Shown: positions 52,735 through 62,022 of the stretch, one piece after another
How the letters are laid out: the number at the start of each line of letters is the position of its first letter
Numbering within the stretch: the first letter of the stretch is position 1
NCBI RefSeq assembly: GCF_003429005.1
Contig: NZ_QVQV01000003.1
Span: 682,723-746,722 of the forward strand
Length of the DNA stretch: 64,000 nt
Source: Paraburkholderia sp. DHOC27
Lineage (GTDB): Bacteria > Pseudomonadota > Gammaproteobacteria > Burkholderiales > Burkholderiaceae
Direction: 5' to 3'
Program-made: the position numbers and the translations under genes
The notes under the pieces: model-generated
What the model saw: the letters and a program-made list of their open reading frames with translations, nothing else
Told to the model about the DNA's origin: nothing
The model's database searches: none

Positions 52735-53478
52735 TCAAGCGTCGGACATTGCCGCTGCCAAACTCTTGCGACGATCGGTCGAGACGATCGGGTACAGGAA
52801 GCCTGCGATCACCGCGCCGATGATCGGTGCAACCCAGAACAACCACAGTTGATCGACCGCTGCACCGCCGACGAACAGCGCCGGACCCGTCGAGCGTGCC
52901 GGATTTACCGAAGTATTCGTTACCGGAATCGAGATGAGGTGAATCAGCGTGAGGCACAGGCCGATGGCGATGGGTGCGAAGCCTGCCGGTGCGCGCTTGT
53001 CAGTGGCGCCGAGAATCACGAACAGGAAGAAGCCGGTCATGACCACTTCGCAGATGAATGCGGCTGCCAGCGTGTAGTGGCCCGGTGAGCGGTCGCCGTA
53101 ACCGTTGCTGGCAAAGCCGCTGGCGACGAGGTCGAAGCCCGGCTTGCCGCTCGCGATCAGCGAAAGCACGAAGGCGCCGAGAATCGCGCCGATGACCTGA
53201 GCGACGATGTACGGCACCAGATCGCGGGCCGGGAAGCGGCCGGCAACCGTCAGGCCGACGCTGACCGCCGGGTTCAGATGGCAGCCGGAAATGTGGCCGA
53301 TGGCATAGGCCATGGTCAGCACAGTAAGGCCGAACGCGAACGACACGCCGACGAAACCAATGCCCAACCCATGAACCGGGCCGGCGAAGTTGGCGGCGAG
53401 GACGGCGCTGCCGCAACCCCCGAGGACGAGCCAGAAAGTGCCGAACAACTCGGCAACGAGGCGTTTAGACAGCTGCAT
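52735..53478 (-). CDS. aqpZ: Aquaporin Z, water channel
   Basis: The 247-residue six-helix inner-membrane channel starts at ATG 53478 ([20 protein letters not shown]). Both half-helix motifs are present: HLNPAVS after ISGC and [27 protein letters not shown] and [12 protein letters not shown] match AqpZ closely. The narrow-pore Arg of the NPAR motif fits a water-only channel. A longer frame to 53544 is not plausible. It is divergent from the H-NS-like gene across a spacer of about 290 bases that is AT-rich. Confidence 0.95.
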   Translation of the reverse strand: MQLSKRLVAELFGTFWLVLGGCGSAVLAANFAGPVHGLGIGFVGVSFAFGLTVLTMAYAIGHISGCHLNPAVSVGLTVAGRFPARDLVPYIVAQVIGAILGAFVLSLIASGKPGFDLVASGFASNGYGDRSPGHYTLAAAFICEVVMTGFFLFVILGATDKRAPAGFAPIAIGLCLTLIHLISIPVTNTSVNPARSTGPALFVGGAAVDQLWLFWVAPIIGAVIAGFLYPIVSTDRRKSLAAAMSDA

Positions 53479-53772
53479 GATACGTAATCCTAAAAAATTA
53501 ACTTGATTGAAGCAGGCAACGGAGATTCGGATGCATACCTTCAAACGCGAGATTCTAGGGAAGTCGGATCGAATTGAGTGTGAAGAATTGTCAATCTTCG
53601 GATCTGGCGGCCGGATTATTTCGCGATAAAGCGCGGGTCATTTAACAATCCAACAACCATTAATAAAATTATCAGACGATACCTTGCATATGCGGGTATT
53701 AATGGCCATTGCGAAATTCGCTAATTGCAGCTAGTCTCCGAGGCAATACGTTCTACAAAAAGGGAGAACCAT
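53479..53772. other. AT-rich divergent promoter region of aqpZ and the H-NS-like gene
   Basis: The 294-base spacer is clearly richer in A/T than its surroundings, especially 53640-53760 (TTAATAAAATTATC at about 53660). No gene is seen. Such a curved AT-rich stretch is what H-NS proteins themselves bind, so self-regulation is possible. Confidence 0.5.
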
Positions 53773-54075
53773 ATGTCGCAATATGCTGAACTCAAGGCGC
53801 AAATCGCCAGATTGCAGGCGCAAGCCGATGAAGCGAGACGCACTGAACTCGGTAATGTGATCGAGGACATTCGCAACAAGATCGCTGAATACGGACTGAC
53901 CGCCCAGGACCTGGGCTTTGCCGCCGCCGCGCGCCGGGGCCGGCCGCCCAAGAAGGCGCCGCTGCCGCCGAAGTATCAGGATCCGAAATCGGGCAATACA
54001 TGGAGTGGCCGCGGCAAGCCGCCCAATTGGATTGCCGGTAAGAACCGTGATCGCTTTTTGATCGATCAGGCTTAG
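53773..54075 (+). CDS. H-NS-family nucleoid-associated protein
   Basis: The 100-residue protein has an N-terminal coiled coil for oligomerisation (SQYAELKAQIARLQAQADEA and EDIRNKIAEYGL, residues 2-42). Its C-terminal DNA-binding domain has RRGRPPKK (54-61) and YQDPKSGNTWSGRGKPPNWI (68-87), the DPKSGNTWSGRGxxPxW signature of H-NS. This form is the short betaproteobacterial type. ATG 53773 follows AGGGAGAACC. It lies just before the motility genes and could silence the foreign-looking glycan block, which is inference. A strong terminator follows. Confidence 0.93.
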   Translation: MSQYAELKAQIARLQAQADEARRTELGNVIEDIRNKIAEYGLTAQDLGFAAAARRGRPPKKAPLPPKYQDPKSGNTWSGRGKPPNWIAGKNRDRFLIDQA

Positions 54076-54187
54076 TTGTTCAGTAGATTATCAGGGTGAA
54101 AGCTTTCTGAAGGTCGCTGCGCATGGCAACTGAATCTGCTGCGTAACTCATCTCCGATTTGTGCCGCCTTTACGCCAATCACGGCAG

Positions 54188-54218
54188 AAAAAAAGCCACC
54201 TGTGACAGGTGGCTTTTT
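54188..54218 (+). terminator. Intrinsic terminator after the H-NS-like gene
   Basis: AGCCACCTGT and ACAGGTGGCT pair around a single-base loop region, with seven T following and seven A before, so it may stop transcription in both directions. Confidence 0.92.
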
Positions 54219-54349
54219 TTGAAGATTGCTACTAACTCCGTGCAATTCCGCTCGCGCAAACGATTCACATTGCAAACCTGTTCGGAATTGGCCTGTCTTA
54301 AGACCAATCCGAAAAGTGACGCGAAAAGTGGCGTTTGCGCATTTCAGGC

Positions 54350-55414
54350 TTAGCCGACTGCGACTTGACGCAGCATCGGACGGCGTTCAGCTTCAATTAG
54401 CGCGGTGTAGCCATCCACGTAGTTTTGCGCCATCGTCTTTGCGCTGAAGCGGCGTTCGAACTGGGCGCGGATTTCCGTACGCGAAAGCTGATCGAGCTTC
54501 TGCAGCGCGGCGACTGCACCCTGCACGTCTTCCACCACGTAGCCCGTCACGCCGTGGTCGATCACCTCCGGCACTGAGCCGCGGTTGAACGCGATCACCG
54601 GCGTGCCGCACGCCATCGACTCGATCATCACGAGGCCGAACGGCTCCGACCAGTCGATCGGGAACAGCAGCGCCTTCGCGCCCGAGAGGAACTCCGGCTT
54701 CTGCGCCTCGTTGATCTCGCCCACGAACTCCACGTGCGCCATCGACAGCAGCGGTTCGATCTCGGCCTTGAAGTAGTCCATGTCGACCTTGTCCACCTTG
54801 GCGGCGATCTTCAGCGGCAGACCGCTTTGCGCAGCGATCTTGATAGCTGTATCGACGCGTTTTTCCGGACAGATGCGGCCGAGGAACGCCAGATACTCAG
54901 GCTTCTTGTGCGTCTGCGGCGTCAGCAATTGCTCCGGCAGACCGTGATAGATCGTGTTGAGCCAGTTGGCCTGCTTCAGCGGCAGCCGTTGCGAGTCGGA
55001 GATCGACACGACCGGCGCCTGCGAGAAGGCGTCGAACACCGGTTGCAGTTCCGGCAGGTCCAGACGGCCGTGCAGCGTCGTCACGAACGGCGTATCGAGC
55101 GTCGAGAACAGCGGGAACGGCAGATAGTCGAGGTGGAAATGCAGCACGTCGAACTCATGCGCCACACGGCGCACGCGTTCCATCAACAGCACGTGGGGCG
55201 CCATCCAGTCGCGCACCGTCGGGTCCAGACGCAGGGCGCGCGGCCAGGCCGCCTCGAGCGTGGCGGACGTCACCGAATCGCCGCTCGCAAACAGCGTGAC
55301 ATCGTGGCCCAGATCGACCAGCGCTTCAGTCAGGTAGGACACCACGCGCTCAGTGCCGCCATAAAACTTCGGCGGAACAGCTTCATAAAGCGGGGCAATT
55401 TGTGCGATTCGCAT
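54350..55414 (-). CDS. Family 4 (GT-B) glycosyltransferase
   Basis: The 354-residue protein has an N-terminal acceptor half with FYGGTERVVSYLTEALVDLG and a C-terminal donor half with YLAFLGRICPEKRVDTAI and the EX7E motif in WSEPFGLVMIESMACGTPVI. It is soluble or peripheral, acting on the cytoplasmic face. The donor and acceptor are unknown. It is transcribed away from flhD across a spacer of nearly 690 bases. Its constant place beside the flagellar master operon may be chance or may tie it to surface polysaccharide during motility. Confidence 0.9.
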   Translation of the reverse strand: MRIAQIAPLYEAVPPKFYGGTERVVSYLTEALVDLGHDVTLFASGDSVTSATLEAAWPRALRLDPTVRDWMAPHVLLMERVRRVAHEFDVLHFHLDYLPFPLFSTLDTPFVTTLHGRLDLPELQPVFDAFSQAPVVSISDSQRLPLKQANWLNTIYHGLPEQLLTPQTHKKPEYLAFLGRICPEKRVDTAIKIAAQSGLPLKIAAKVDKVDMDYFKAEIEPLLSMAHVEFVGEINEAQKPEFLSGAKALLFPIDWSEPFGLVMIESMACGTPVIAFNRGSVPEVIDHGVTGYVVEDVQGAVAALQKLDQLSRTEIRAQFERRFSAKTMAQNYVDGYTALIEAERRPMLRQVAVG

Positions 55415-56100
55415 GCGTACTCTCCTTGTTCATAGAGGCTTCGCACGACGGCGCTCGGTAGAGCGAGGGGCGAATGCCTGGCGGACGGTCGGGCGCGGTA
55501 GGCCGCCGCCCGGGAGGCAACCCGAAAAGCTCATCGGGTTATCCCTTAAGGCCATTATCGGGATCGGCGAGCCTAATTCGAGTCATTTTTCAAACGCTTA
55601 ATGTTGTTACAGCGCGAAACATGCTGCGTTACAACCGGCAAAAACCGGCGAAATCGCCGTCCCAGCAAGCACTACAGCTTCACTTTCAAACACCTCACGA
55701 CCTGCACAGGGCACTTCAACGACGTCTGGCTGGCCCCAAAAACACCTTCAAAAAACTGTCACAAAGAGAAGGATGTTGCGGCGGCGAGAAACGCTCTATA
55801 ATCGCCAGAACCGCTTACGGTGCAAAAAAAGTCTCAATCCTTCGCACCGTTCACAGGTCAAACGACCACTCTCACGGCTTACATCTCACTTTCACCCGCC
55901 ATTTTGTAGGAAAAACTCCTACACGATTAATGGATTAATCCGGCGCGCAAGCAGGGTGTCTGTCCGATTTCCCTTCCCTTTTGCATTCGACACAATGCTG
56001 CCAAGACCATAAACGGGCCGTTCGTGCGGTATGTAGGGCGCGCGCTCGAGCAAACGTTTCCGCAAACGGCCTGACCAGCCAGATCGACATCGGGGGAATC
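55415..56100. promoter_or_regulatory. Long regulatory region of the flhDC operon
   Basis: The 686 bases between the GT4 gene and flhD carry no credible gene; the short open frames are AT-rich and lack ribosome-binding sites. The region is A/T-rich from about 55600 and holds the palindrome at 55905-55923. Its length fits a promoter integrating many regulators with a long untranslated leader, as for flhDC elsewhere. Confidence 0.65.
55905..55923. promoter_or_regulatory. TGTAGGA-N5-TCCTACA palindrome in the flhDC regulatory region
   Basis: A perfect 7-base inverted repeat (TGTAGGA 55905-55911, TCCTACA 55917-55923) with an AAAAC spacer lies about 180 bases before flhD. TAGGA/TCCTA-type half sites are bound by LuxR/FixJ-family regulators, and the RcsB site in the E. 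coli flhDC leader is a related TAGGA sequence. A response-regulator operator is a good guess. Confidence 0.5.
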
Positions 56101-56421
56101 ATGAGCACCACAAGTGACATGCTCAATGAGATAAGAGAAGTCAACCTGTCTTACCTCCTGCTCGCCCAGCGCCTGCTACGCGAGGACAAGCCGATGGGCA
56201 TGTTCCGCATGGGCATCTCCGACCAGCTCGCCGACGTCATTGCCAATCTTTCCCTGGCGCAGACCGTCAAACTGGCTGCGTCCAGCCAGGTGCTTTGCCG
56301 TTTCCGCTTCGACGACCACGCGGTCCTGACCACGCTCGCGGACAAGGGCAAGAACAGCGCGATCGCCCAGGCACACTCCGCGATCCTGATGGCGAGCCAA
56401 CCCGTCGAACAGGTCGGCTAA
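56101..56421 (+). CDS. flhD: Flagellar transcriptional master regulator subunit FlhD
   Basis: The 106-residue protein starts at ATG 56101 (MSTTSDMLNEIREVNLSYLL) with GGGGGAAT upstream. LLAQRLLREDKPMGMFRMGI and LADVIANLSLAQTVKLAASSQVLCRFRFDD are hallmark FlhD segments. It pairs with FlhC as a heterohexamer that switches on class II flagellar promoters. It is followed after 67 bases by flhC. Confidence 0.97.
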   Translation: MSTTSDMLNEIREVNLSYLLLAQRLLREDKPMGMFRMGISDQLADVIANLSLAQTVKLAASSQVLCRFRFDDHAVLTTLADKGKNSAIAQAHSAILMASQPVEQVG

Positions 56422-56488
56422 CGCCCGCTTGCGCAGACAGGAACACCGACCCGTATCAGCAAGATCAGTACCCGGGGAATCCGAGCGG

Positions 56489-57052
56489 ATGGCAACGAAG
56501 AGCGTAGTGCTCGAAGTCAGGGAGATCACCCTGGCTATCGAGCTGATTGAACTTGGCGCGCGTTTGCAGTTGCTCGAGGCCGAGACCAGCCTCTCGCGCG
56601 ACCGACTCATCAGGCTTTACAAGGAACTGAAGGGCGTGTCGCCGCCCAAGGGCATGCTGCCGTTTTCGACGGACTGGTTCATGACCTGGCAACCGAACTT
56701 CCACTCGTCCCTGTTTTACAACATCTACCGCTTCATGGCGGATCACGGCGGCTGCGCGACGATCCAGTCCATCATCAAGAGCTACCGGCTCTATCAGGAA
56801 CACGTGCAGTTACATGCCGACGAGCCCGTGCTGAGCCTGACCCGCGCATGGACACTGGTACGCTTCTTCGACTCCGGCATGCTGCAGATGACGCCCTGTT
56901 GCCGCTGCGGCGGTCATTTCGTGGCGCACGCGCACGACCCGCAGCGCGGCTTTGTGTGCGGCTTGTGCCAGCCGCCGTCGCGCGCCGGTAAGACGCGGAA
57001 AGTCGCCGAAGCCAAACTGCGCGCGAGCCAGCTCGACGCGCTCGCCGTTTAG
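56489..57052 (+). CDS. flhC: Flagellar transcriptional master regulator subunit FlhC
   Basis: The 187-residue protein starts at ATG 56489 (MATKSVVLEVREITLAIELI). It keeps the zinc-binding cysteines C137-x2-C140 (CCRC) and C157-x2-C160 (CGLC) of FlhC, and the conserved FSTDWFMTWQPNFHSSLFYN. FlhC supplies most DNA contacts in the FlhD4C2 complex. The longer frame to 56429 is unlikely. Confidence 0.97.
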   Translation: MATKSVVLEVREITLAIELIELGARLQLLEAETSLSRDRLIRLYKELKGVSPPKGMLPFSTDWFMTWQPNFHSSLFYNIYRFMADHGGCATIQSIIKSYRLYQEHVQLHADEPVLSLTRAWTLVRFFDSGMLQMTPCCRCGGHFVAHAHDPQRGFVCGLCQPPSRAGKTRKVAEAKLRASQLDALAV

Positions 57053-57290
57053 GACGCGGCGCGCCAGCGCCCGTCCCGTCCACCAGAAGGCCCGGGCCCC
57101 GGCGGCCCAGCGACCACATGGCCCAGCGCCACGGTGGCCACGCCCGGCGCCCCCGTGCCGAAGCCCGCCCGGCGCCGTGAACCCGTGTTTACACCGGGCC
57201 ACCGAGAAGCTATTCCACCAAAGTTTTCTCCTTCCTTGCCGTAAACCAGTTTAACGACGGTCTCCGTCGCTTCCTTGTGAGGGCTCGGCC

Positions 57291-58151
57291 GTGCTGATTT
57301 TTGTTGGAACACTCGTGACTCTGTTGTGCGTCTTTGGCGGTTACGCCATGGAAGGCGGGCACTTGGGCGCGCTGATGCAGCCAGTCGAACTGCTGATGAT
57401 TGGCGGTGCCGGCGTGGGCGCGTTCGTCCTCGGTAACGGGATGAAGACCATCAAGTCGACGCTGGCCGTGCTGCCTACCCTGTTCAAGGGCTCCAAGTAC
57501 AACAAGGATGTCTATATGGAGCTGATGGCGCTCCTCTACGTCCTGCTGGCGAAAGCGCGCAAGGAAGGCACGCTGACGCTCGAAGCCGATATCGACGATC
57601 CGTCGAAGAGCCCGATCTTCACGCAGTACCCGAAGATCCTGGCCGACCATCACATCATCGAATTCCTCACCGACTATCTGCGCCTGATGGTGGGCGGCAA
57701 CATGAATGCGTTCGAGATCGAAAGCCTGATGGACGAGGAAATCGAAACGCATCACACGGAAGGTGAAGCGCCGGCGCACGCGCTGGCCAAGGTTGGCGAT
57801 GCCATGCCGGCGTTCGGGATCGTCGCAGCGGTGATGGGCGTGGTGCATACGATGGCCTCCGCCGACAAGCCGCCCGCGGTGCTCGGCGAGATGATCGCCC
57901 AGGCGCTGGTCGGCACCTTCCTCGGCATTCTGCTTTCGTACGGGCTGATCGGGCCGCTCTCGAGCGTCGCAGAACAGCGCGTCGCCGAGTCGACCAAGAT
58001 GTTCCAGTGCATCAAGGTGACGATCCTCGCGAGCCTGAATGGCTACGCGCCGGCCATCGCGGTCGAATTCGGCCGCAAGGTGCTCTTCTCGACCGAACGT
58101 CCGTCGTTCGCCGAGCTGGAAGAGCACGTGCGCCGCGTGAAAGCCAAGTAA
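57291..58151 (+). CDS. motA: Flagellar stator protein MotA
   Basis: The 286-residue inner-membrane protein has four helices and a large cytoplasmic loop. The start is GTG 57291 (VLIFVGTLVTLLCVFGGYAM) with GAGGG upstream. Family features are YVLLAKARKEGTLTLEADI, carrying the charged residues that touch FliG, and the conserved prolines in GDAMPAFGIVAAVMG and YGLIGPLSS. It forms the proton channel with MotB, encoded 24 bases downstream. The long antisense frame over motA-motB is a shadow. Confidence 0.97.
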   Translation: MLIFVGTLVTLLCVFGGYAMEGGHLGALMQPVELLMIGGAGVGAFVLGNGMKTIKSTLAVLPTLFKGSKYNKDVYMELMALLYVLLAKARKEGTLTLEADIDDPSKSPIFTQYPKILADHHIIEFLTDYLRLMVGGNMNAFEIESLMDEEIETHHTEGEAPAHALAKVGDAMPAFGIVAAVMGVVHTMASADKPPAVLGEMIAQALVGTFLGILLSYGLIGPLSSVAEQRVAESTKMFQCIKVTILASLNGYAPAIAVEFGRKVLFSTERPSFAELEEHVRRVKAK

Positions 58152-58175
58152 GCGCGCGCCAGGAGACAGTTTTCC

Positions 58176-59174
58176 ATGAGCAAGGACAAAGACCGCGCGA
58201 TTGTCGTCAAGCGTGCCGCGCCGAAGAAGGCGGGGCATCACGGCGGCGCGTGGAAGCTCGCCTACGCGGACTTCATGACCGCGATGATGGCGTTCTTCCT
58301 GCTGATGTGGCTGCTGAGTTCGGCCACCACGGTGCAGTTGCGCGGCATTGCCGACTACTTCAACCAGCCGCTGAAGATCACGCTGTGGGGCGGCGACCGC
58401 AGTGCCGAAGATTCGAGCGTCATGAAGGGCGGCGGCCGCGACGTCACCACGGATGCCCAGGGCATCACGCGCCAGAGCGAGGGCACGATGACGCGCGCCC
58501 AGCGCACTGCCGCGAAAAACGACGAAGAAGCCGTCAAGCAGATGCAGGGCGAGCTGGAACGGCGCGAGCAGGTTCGCCTGCACGACCTGCAGGTCAAGCT
58601 GATGGCCGCGATCGAAGCGAACCCGGTGCTGCGCCAGTTCAAGCAACAGATTCGCATTGATTCGACGCTCACGGGGCTGCGCATCGAAATCGTCGATTCG
58701 CAAAAGCGGCCGATGTTCGCGACCGCCCGCGACGTGGTCGAGCCGTACATGCGCGACATCCTGCGCGAAATCGGCCACACGCTGAACGACGTGCCGAACC
58801 GCATCATCGTGCAGGGCCACACCGACGCCGTGCAGTACGCCGGTGGCGAGAAGGGCTATAGCAACTGGGAACTGTCGGCGGATCGTGCGAACGCGTCGCG
58901 TCGCGAACTGATCGCGGGCGGCATGGATGAATCGAAGGTGATGCGCGTGATCGGTCTGGCGTCGACGCAGAACCTGAACAAGGCCGACCCGCTCGATCCG
59001 GAGAACCGGCGCATCAGCATCATCGTCATGAACAAGAAGTCGGAGGAGGCGTTGATGCACGACGACTCGACCACCACGACCTTGTCCGACGACGCAGCGG
59101 GCTCGGCCCAGCTGCAAAAAATCACGCAGCCGGCAACGGTTGCTCCAGCAGCGCCCAACGTGGCGCCGAAGTAA
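58176..59174 (+). CDS. motB: Flagellar stator protein MotB
   Basis: The 332-residue protein has one N-terminal membrane helix with the essential proton-carrying Asp32 (KLAYADFMTAMMAFFLLMWL). A periplasmic linker follows, then an OmpA-like peptidoglycan-binding domain (about 160-300, with RIIVQGHTDAVQYAGGEKGY and NWELSADRANASRRELIAGG). GGAGA precedes the ATG. The Ala/Thr/Pro-rich tail of about 40 residues is unremarkable. Confidence 0.97.
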   Translation: MSKDKDRAIVVKRAAPKKAGHHGGAWKLAYADFMTAMMAFFLLMWLLSSATTVQLRGIADYFNQPLKITLWGGDRSAEDSSVMKGGGRDVTTDAQGITRQSEGTMTRAQRTAAKNDEEAVKQMQGELERREQVRLHDLQVKLMAAIEANPVLRQFKQQIRIDSTLTGLRIEIVDSQKRPMFATARDVVEPYMRDILREIGHTLNDVPNRIIVQGHTDAVQYAGGEKGYSNWELSADRANASRRELIAGGMDESKVMRVIGLASTQNLNKADPLDPENRRISIIVMNKKSEEALMHDDSTTTTLSDDAAGSAQLQKITQPATVAPAAPNVAPK

Positions 59175-59255
59175 AAGTAGCGTTTCGTTGGACCGGTGCC
59201 GCCGCAGTGACGGCGCACCTTCCGGCGATTCATTGTGAGCGCAGCGAGGGTTTCA

Positions 59256-59633
59256 ATGATCAGGCACATTCTGGCAGTCGACGATTCGGCAGCGATGCGG
59301 GAGATCCTTTCCGCCACGCTGACGACAGCCGGCTATGAGGTGACGGTCGCGGCCGACGGCAACGAAGGTCTGGAAAACGCGCTGGCGGTGCCGTTCGACC
59401 TGGTGTTGACGGACCAGCACATGCCGGGCAAGACCGGCCTCGATCTGATTGCCGCCCTGCGCGGCAATCCGGCCTATCAGGTGACGCCGATCCTCGTCCT
59501 CACGACGGAATCCGGCGAGCCGTTCAAGGCAGCGGCACGGGCCGTGGGGGCGACAGGCTGGATCGAAAAGCCGCTCGACCCCGACATGCTGACCGAGCTG
59601 GTCGCGGTGCTGGCCGAGTCGAACCCATCCTGA
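59256..59633 (+). CDS. cheY: Chemotaxis response regulator CheY
   Basis: The 125-residue single-domain receiver starts at ATG 59256 (MIRHILAVDDSAAMREILSA). It has Asp9/Asp10, phospho-acceptor Asp53 (LVLTDQHMPG), Thr83/84 and Lys105 (WIEKPLDP). GAGGG lies upstream. Standing directly before cheA, it is probably phosphorylated by CheA and may bind the motor switch or act as a phosphate sink beside another CheY. The longer frame to 59235 is not needed. Confidence 0.92.
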   Translation: MIRHILAVDDSAAMREILSATLTTAGYEVTVAADGNEGLENALAVPFDLVLTDQHMPGKTGLDLIAALRGNPAYQVTPILVLTTESGEPFKAAARAVGATGWIEKPLDPDMLTELVAVLAESNPS

Positions 59634-59703
59634 GCTCATCCACCATTCATACAAGCGGCACGGCAGCCCAAGCCTAGACAGGACCTCTCGCGGTGACCCA
59701 GGC

Positions 59704-61971
59704 ATGACACTCGACATCACTCAGTTCTATCAGACGTTCTTCGATGAAGCGGACGAGTTGCTCGCGCAGATGGAGCAACTGCTGCTCAATCTGGACATTG
59801 GCCATCCCGATCCGGAAGACCTCGCGGCCATTTTTCGCGCCGCGCATTCGATCAAGGGCGGCGCAGCCACGTTCGGCTTTACCGCGCTGACCGAAACCAC
59901 TCACATTCTCGAATCGCTGCTCGACCGCGCGCGCAATAACGAACTCGTGCTGCGCAAGGACATGATCGACACGTTCCTCGAAACCAAGGACGTGCTGTCG
60001 GGTCAGTTGACGGACTATCGCGCGAGCGCCGAGCCGGATGCGGCGGTGGCGGCCGCGATCTGCGCGAAGCTCGAACGGCTTTCGGCGGAGAACCGCCCTG
60101 GTGCAGCAGCGCCGGCAGCGGCCCCGGCCGCACCGGCCGCAGCCGCTGTGGTTTCGCAAGACGGACGGGCACCAGAGCACGTTGTTGAACAGGCAGTACA
60201 GGCGGCCGGTGAACTGGCAGGCGGGACCTCGGCACAGACCGGCTCAGCCGGCACAGAAGCCGGGGAAAGCGGCCCGCATCTAAAAATTACGCTACGGGGA
60301 GTAGGTGAGAAGGACCAGGCACTGCTGGCCGAAGAGCTCGGCAACCTGGGGCATATCGTCGGACAGGTCAAGTCAGGCGGCGACCTGACGCTGTGGTTGC
60401 AGACCGATGTTACGTCCGACGACATCATCGCCGTGTGCTGTTTCGTGATCGACGACAGTCAGATCACGATCGGCCGCGGCACGGCACCGGCCGAGGAATC
60501 GGAGCAAGGCGAACCTGGAGCGCCAACTGCTGCGGAATCCTCACCGGCGCCTGCAATGGCACCAGCAGCGGCGTCGGCAAGTGCGCCGGCGCCGCGGCAT
60601 GGCTTGTTTGAGGCGCCTGACCAACCGACGGCGCCCGTGGCCGCGCCGGCTGCGGCTGCACCCGCACCGGCGCCCGTCACGACGAATACGGCAACGCCCG
60701 CAGCCGCCAGCAGTTCGGGCGCTGCGGCAGCGGCCAATACGGAGACCGACCGCAAGGCGCGTCCCGCAGCGGCAGCCGCCGCCGAAGGCAGTTCGATTCG
60801 GGTGGGCGTGGAGAAGGTCGATCAGTTGATCAACCTGGTGGGCGAACTGGTGATCACCCAGGCCATGCTGGCCGAGACCACCAGCGCGTTCGACCCGGCG
60901 CTGCACGACCGGCTCTTCAACGGCATGGCGCAACTGGAGCGCAATGCCCGCGATCTGCAGGAAGCGGTGATGTCGATCCGCATGATGCCGATGGATTACG
61001 TGTTCAGCCGGTTCCCGCGTCTCGTGCGCGATCTGGCGGCGAAACTCGGCAAGGAAGTCGAACTTGTCACCTTCGGTCAGGCAACCGAGCTCGACAAGAG
61101 CCTGATCGAGCGGATCATCGACCCGTTGACCCACCTCGTGCGCAACAGTCTGGATCACGGCATCGAAACGGTGGAAGCACGCCGCGCGGCGGGCAAGGAT
61201 TCGACCGGTCAACTGGTGCTCTCGGCAGCCCATCACGGCGGCAACATCGTGATCGAAGTGAGCGACGACGGCGCCGGTTTGCGCCGCGACAAGATTCTCG
61301 CCAAGGCCGCCAAGCAAGGCATGCAGGTCAGCGACAGCATGACCGACGAAGAAGTGTGGAACCTGATTTTCCTGCCCGGCTTCTCGACCGCCGAGCAGGT
61401 GACGGACGTCTCGGGCCGTGGCGTGGGCATGGATGTGGTGAAGCGCAACATCCAGTCGATGGGCGGTCACGTTGAAATCACCTCGCACGCCGGCAAGGGC
61501 AGCACCACGCGCATCGTGTTGCCGCTCACGCTGGCGATTCTCGATGGCATGTCGGTGAAAGTGGGCAGCGAGATTTTCATCCTGCCGCTGAACTTCGTGA
61601 TGGAGTCGCTGCAGCCGCAAGCCGAGGACATCTACACCGTGGCTGCCGGCGAACGCGTGGTGCGCGTGCGCGGCGAATATCTGCCGCTCGTCGCGCTGCA
61701 CGAAGTGTTCTCCGTCACCGACGCCAAGTCCGACCCGACGCAAGGCATCGTCACCATCATGCAGACCGAAGGACGGCGCTTCGCGATGCTGATCGACGAA
61801 CTGGTCGGCCAGCAACAGGTGGTGGTGAAAAACCTCGAGACCAATTACCGCAAGGTGCACGGCATTTCCGCCGCGACCATTCTCGGCGACGGCAGTGTGG
61901 CGCTGATCGTGGATGTCGCCGCACTGAACCGCGAAACGCGGGCCGCGCACGGCGCCATGGCGCTCGCGTAA
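59704..61971 (+). CDS. cheA: Chemotaxis histidine kinase CheA
   Basis: The 755-residue kinase has an HPt domain with phosphorylated His48 (FRAAHSIKGGAATFG), then a P2-like section (about 193-260, LKITLRGVGEKDQALLAEEL). Two Ala/Pro-rich linkers lie at about 135-180 and 265-355. The dimerisation region is near 360-420 (RVGVEKVDQLINLVGELVIT), followed by the ATPase (NSLDHGIETVEARRAAGKD, VSDDGAGLRRDKIL, GRGVGMDVVKRNIQSMGG) and a C-terminal CheW-like domain. The linkers explain the large size. The long antisense frame is a codon-bias shadow. Confidence 0.97.
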   Translation: MTLDITQFYQTFFDEADELLAQMEQLLLNLDIGHPDPEDLAAIFRAAHSIKGGAATFGFTALTETTHILESLLDRARNNELVLRKDMIDTFLETKDVLSGQLTDYRASAEPDAAVAAAICAKLERLSAENRPGAAAPAAAPAAPAAAAVVSQDGRAPEHVVEQAVQAAGELAGGTSAQTGSAGTEAGESGPHLKITLRGVGEKDQALLAEELGNLGHIVGQVKSGGDLTLWLQTDVTSDDIIAVCCFVIDDSQITIGRGTAPAEESEQGEPGAPTAAESSPAPAMAPAAASASAPAPRHGLFEAPDQPTAPVAAPAAAAPAPAPVTTNTATPAAASSSGAAAAANTETDRKARPAAAAAAEGSSIRVGVEKVDQLINLVGELVITQAMLAETTSAFDPALHDRLFNGMAQLERNARDLQEAVMSIRMMPMDYVFSRFPRLVRDLAAKLGKEVELVTFGQATELDKSLIERIIDPLTHLVRNSLDHGIETVEARRAAGKDSTGQLVLSAAHHGGNIVIEVSDDGAGLRRDKILAKAAKQGMQVSDSMTDEEVWNLIFLPGFSTAEQVTDVSGRGVGMDVVKRNIQSMGGHVEITSHAGKGSTTRIVLPLTLAILDGMSVKVGSEIFILPLNFVMESLQPQAEDIYTVAAGERVVRVRGEYLPLVALHEVFSVTDAKSDPTQGIVTIMQTEGRRFAMLIDELVGQQQVVVKNLETNYRKVHGISAATILGDGSVALIVDVAALNRETRAAHGAMALA

Positions 61972-62022
61972 GCCCTTTGCTTATTACTTAACTCATTTCA
62001 TCCCAACCGTTTGGGGGCTAAC

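Noticed and set aside
55601-55801. 66-codon frame in the flhDC leader
   Set aside because: No ribosome-binding site, composition matches the A/T-rich leader, and it overlaps other equally poor frames.
57210-59117. 635-codon minus-strand frame over motA-motB
   Set aside because: Antisense to two well-supported genes, with Arg/His-rich composition; a codon-bias shadow.
60541-61950. 469-codon minus-strand frame over cheA
   Set aside because: Antisense to catalytic cheA sequence; no independent signals.
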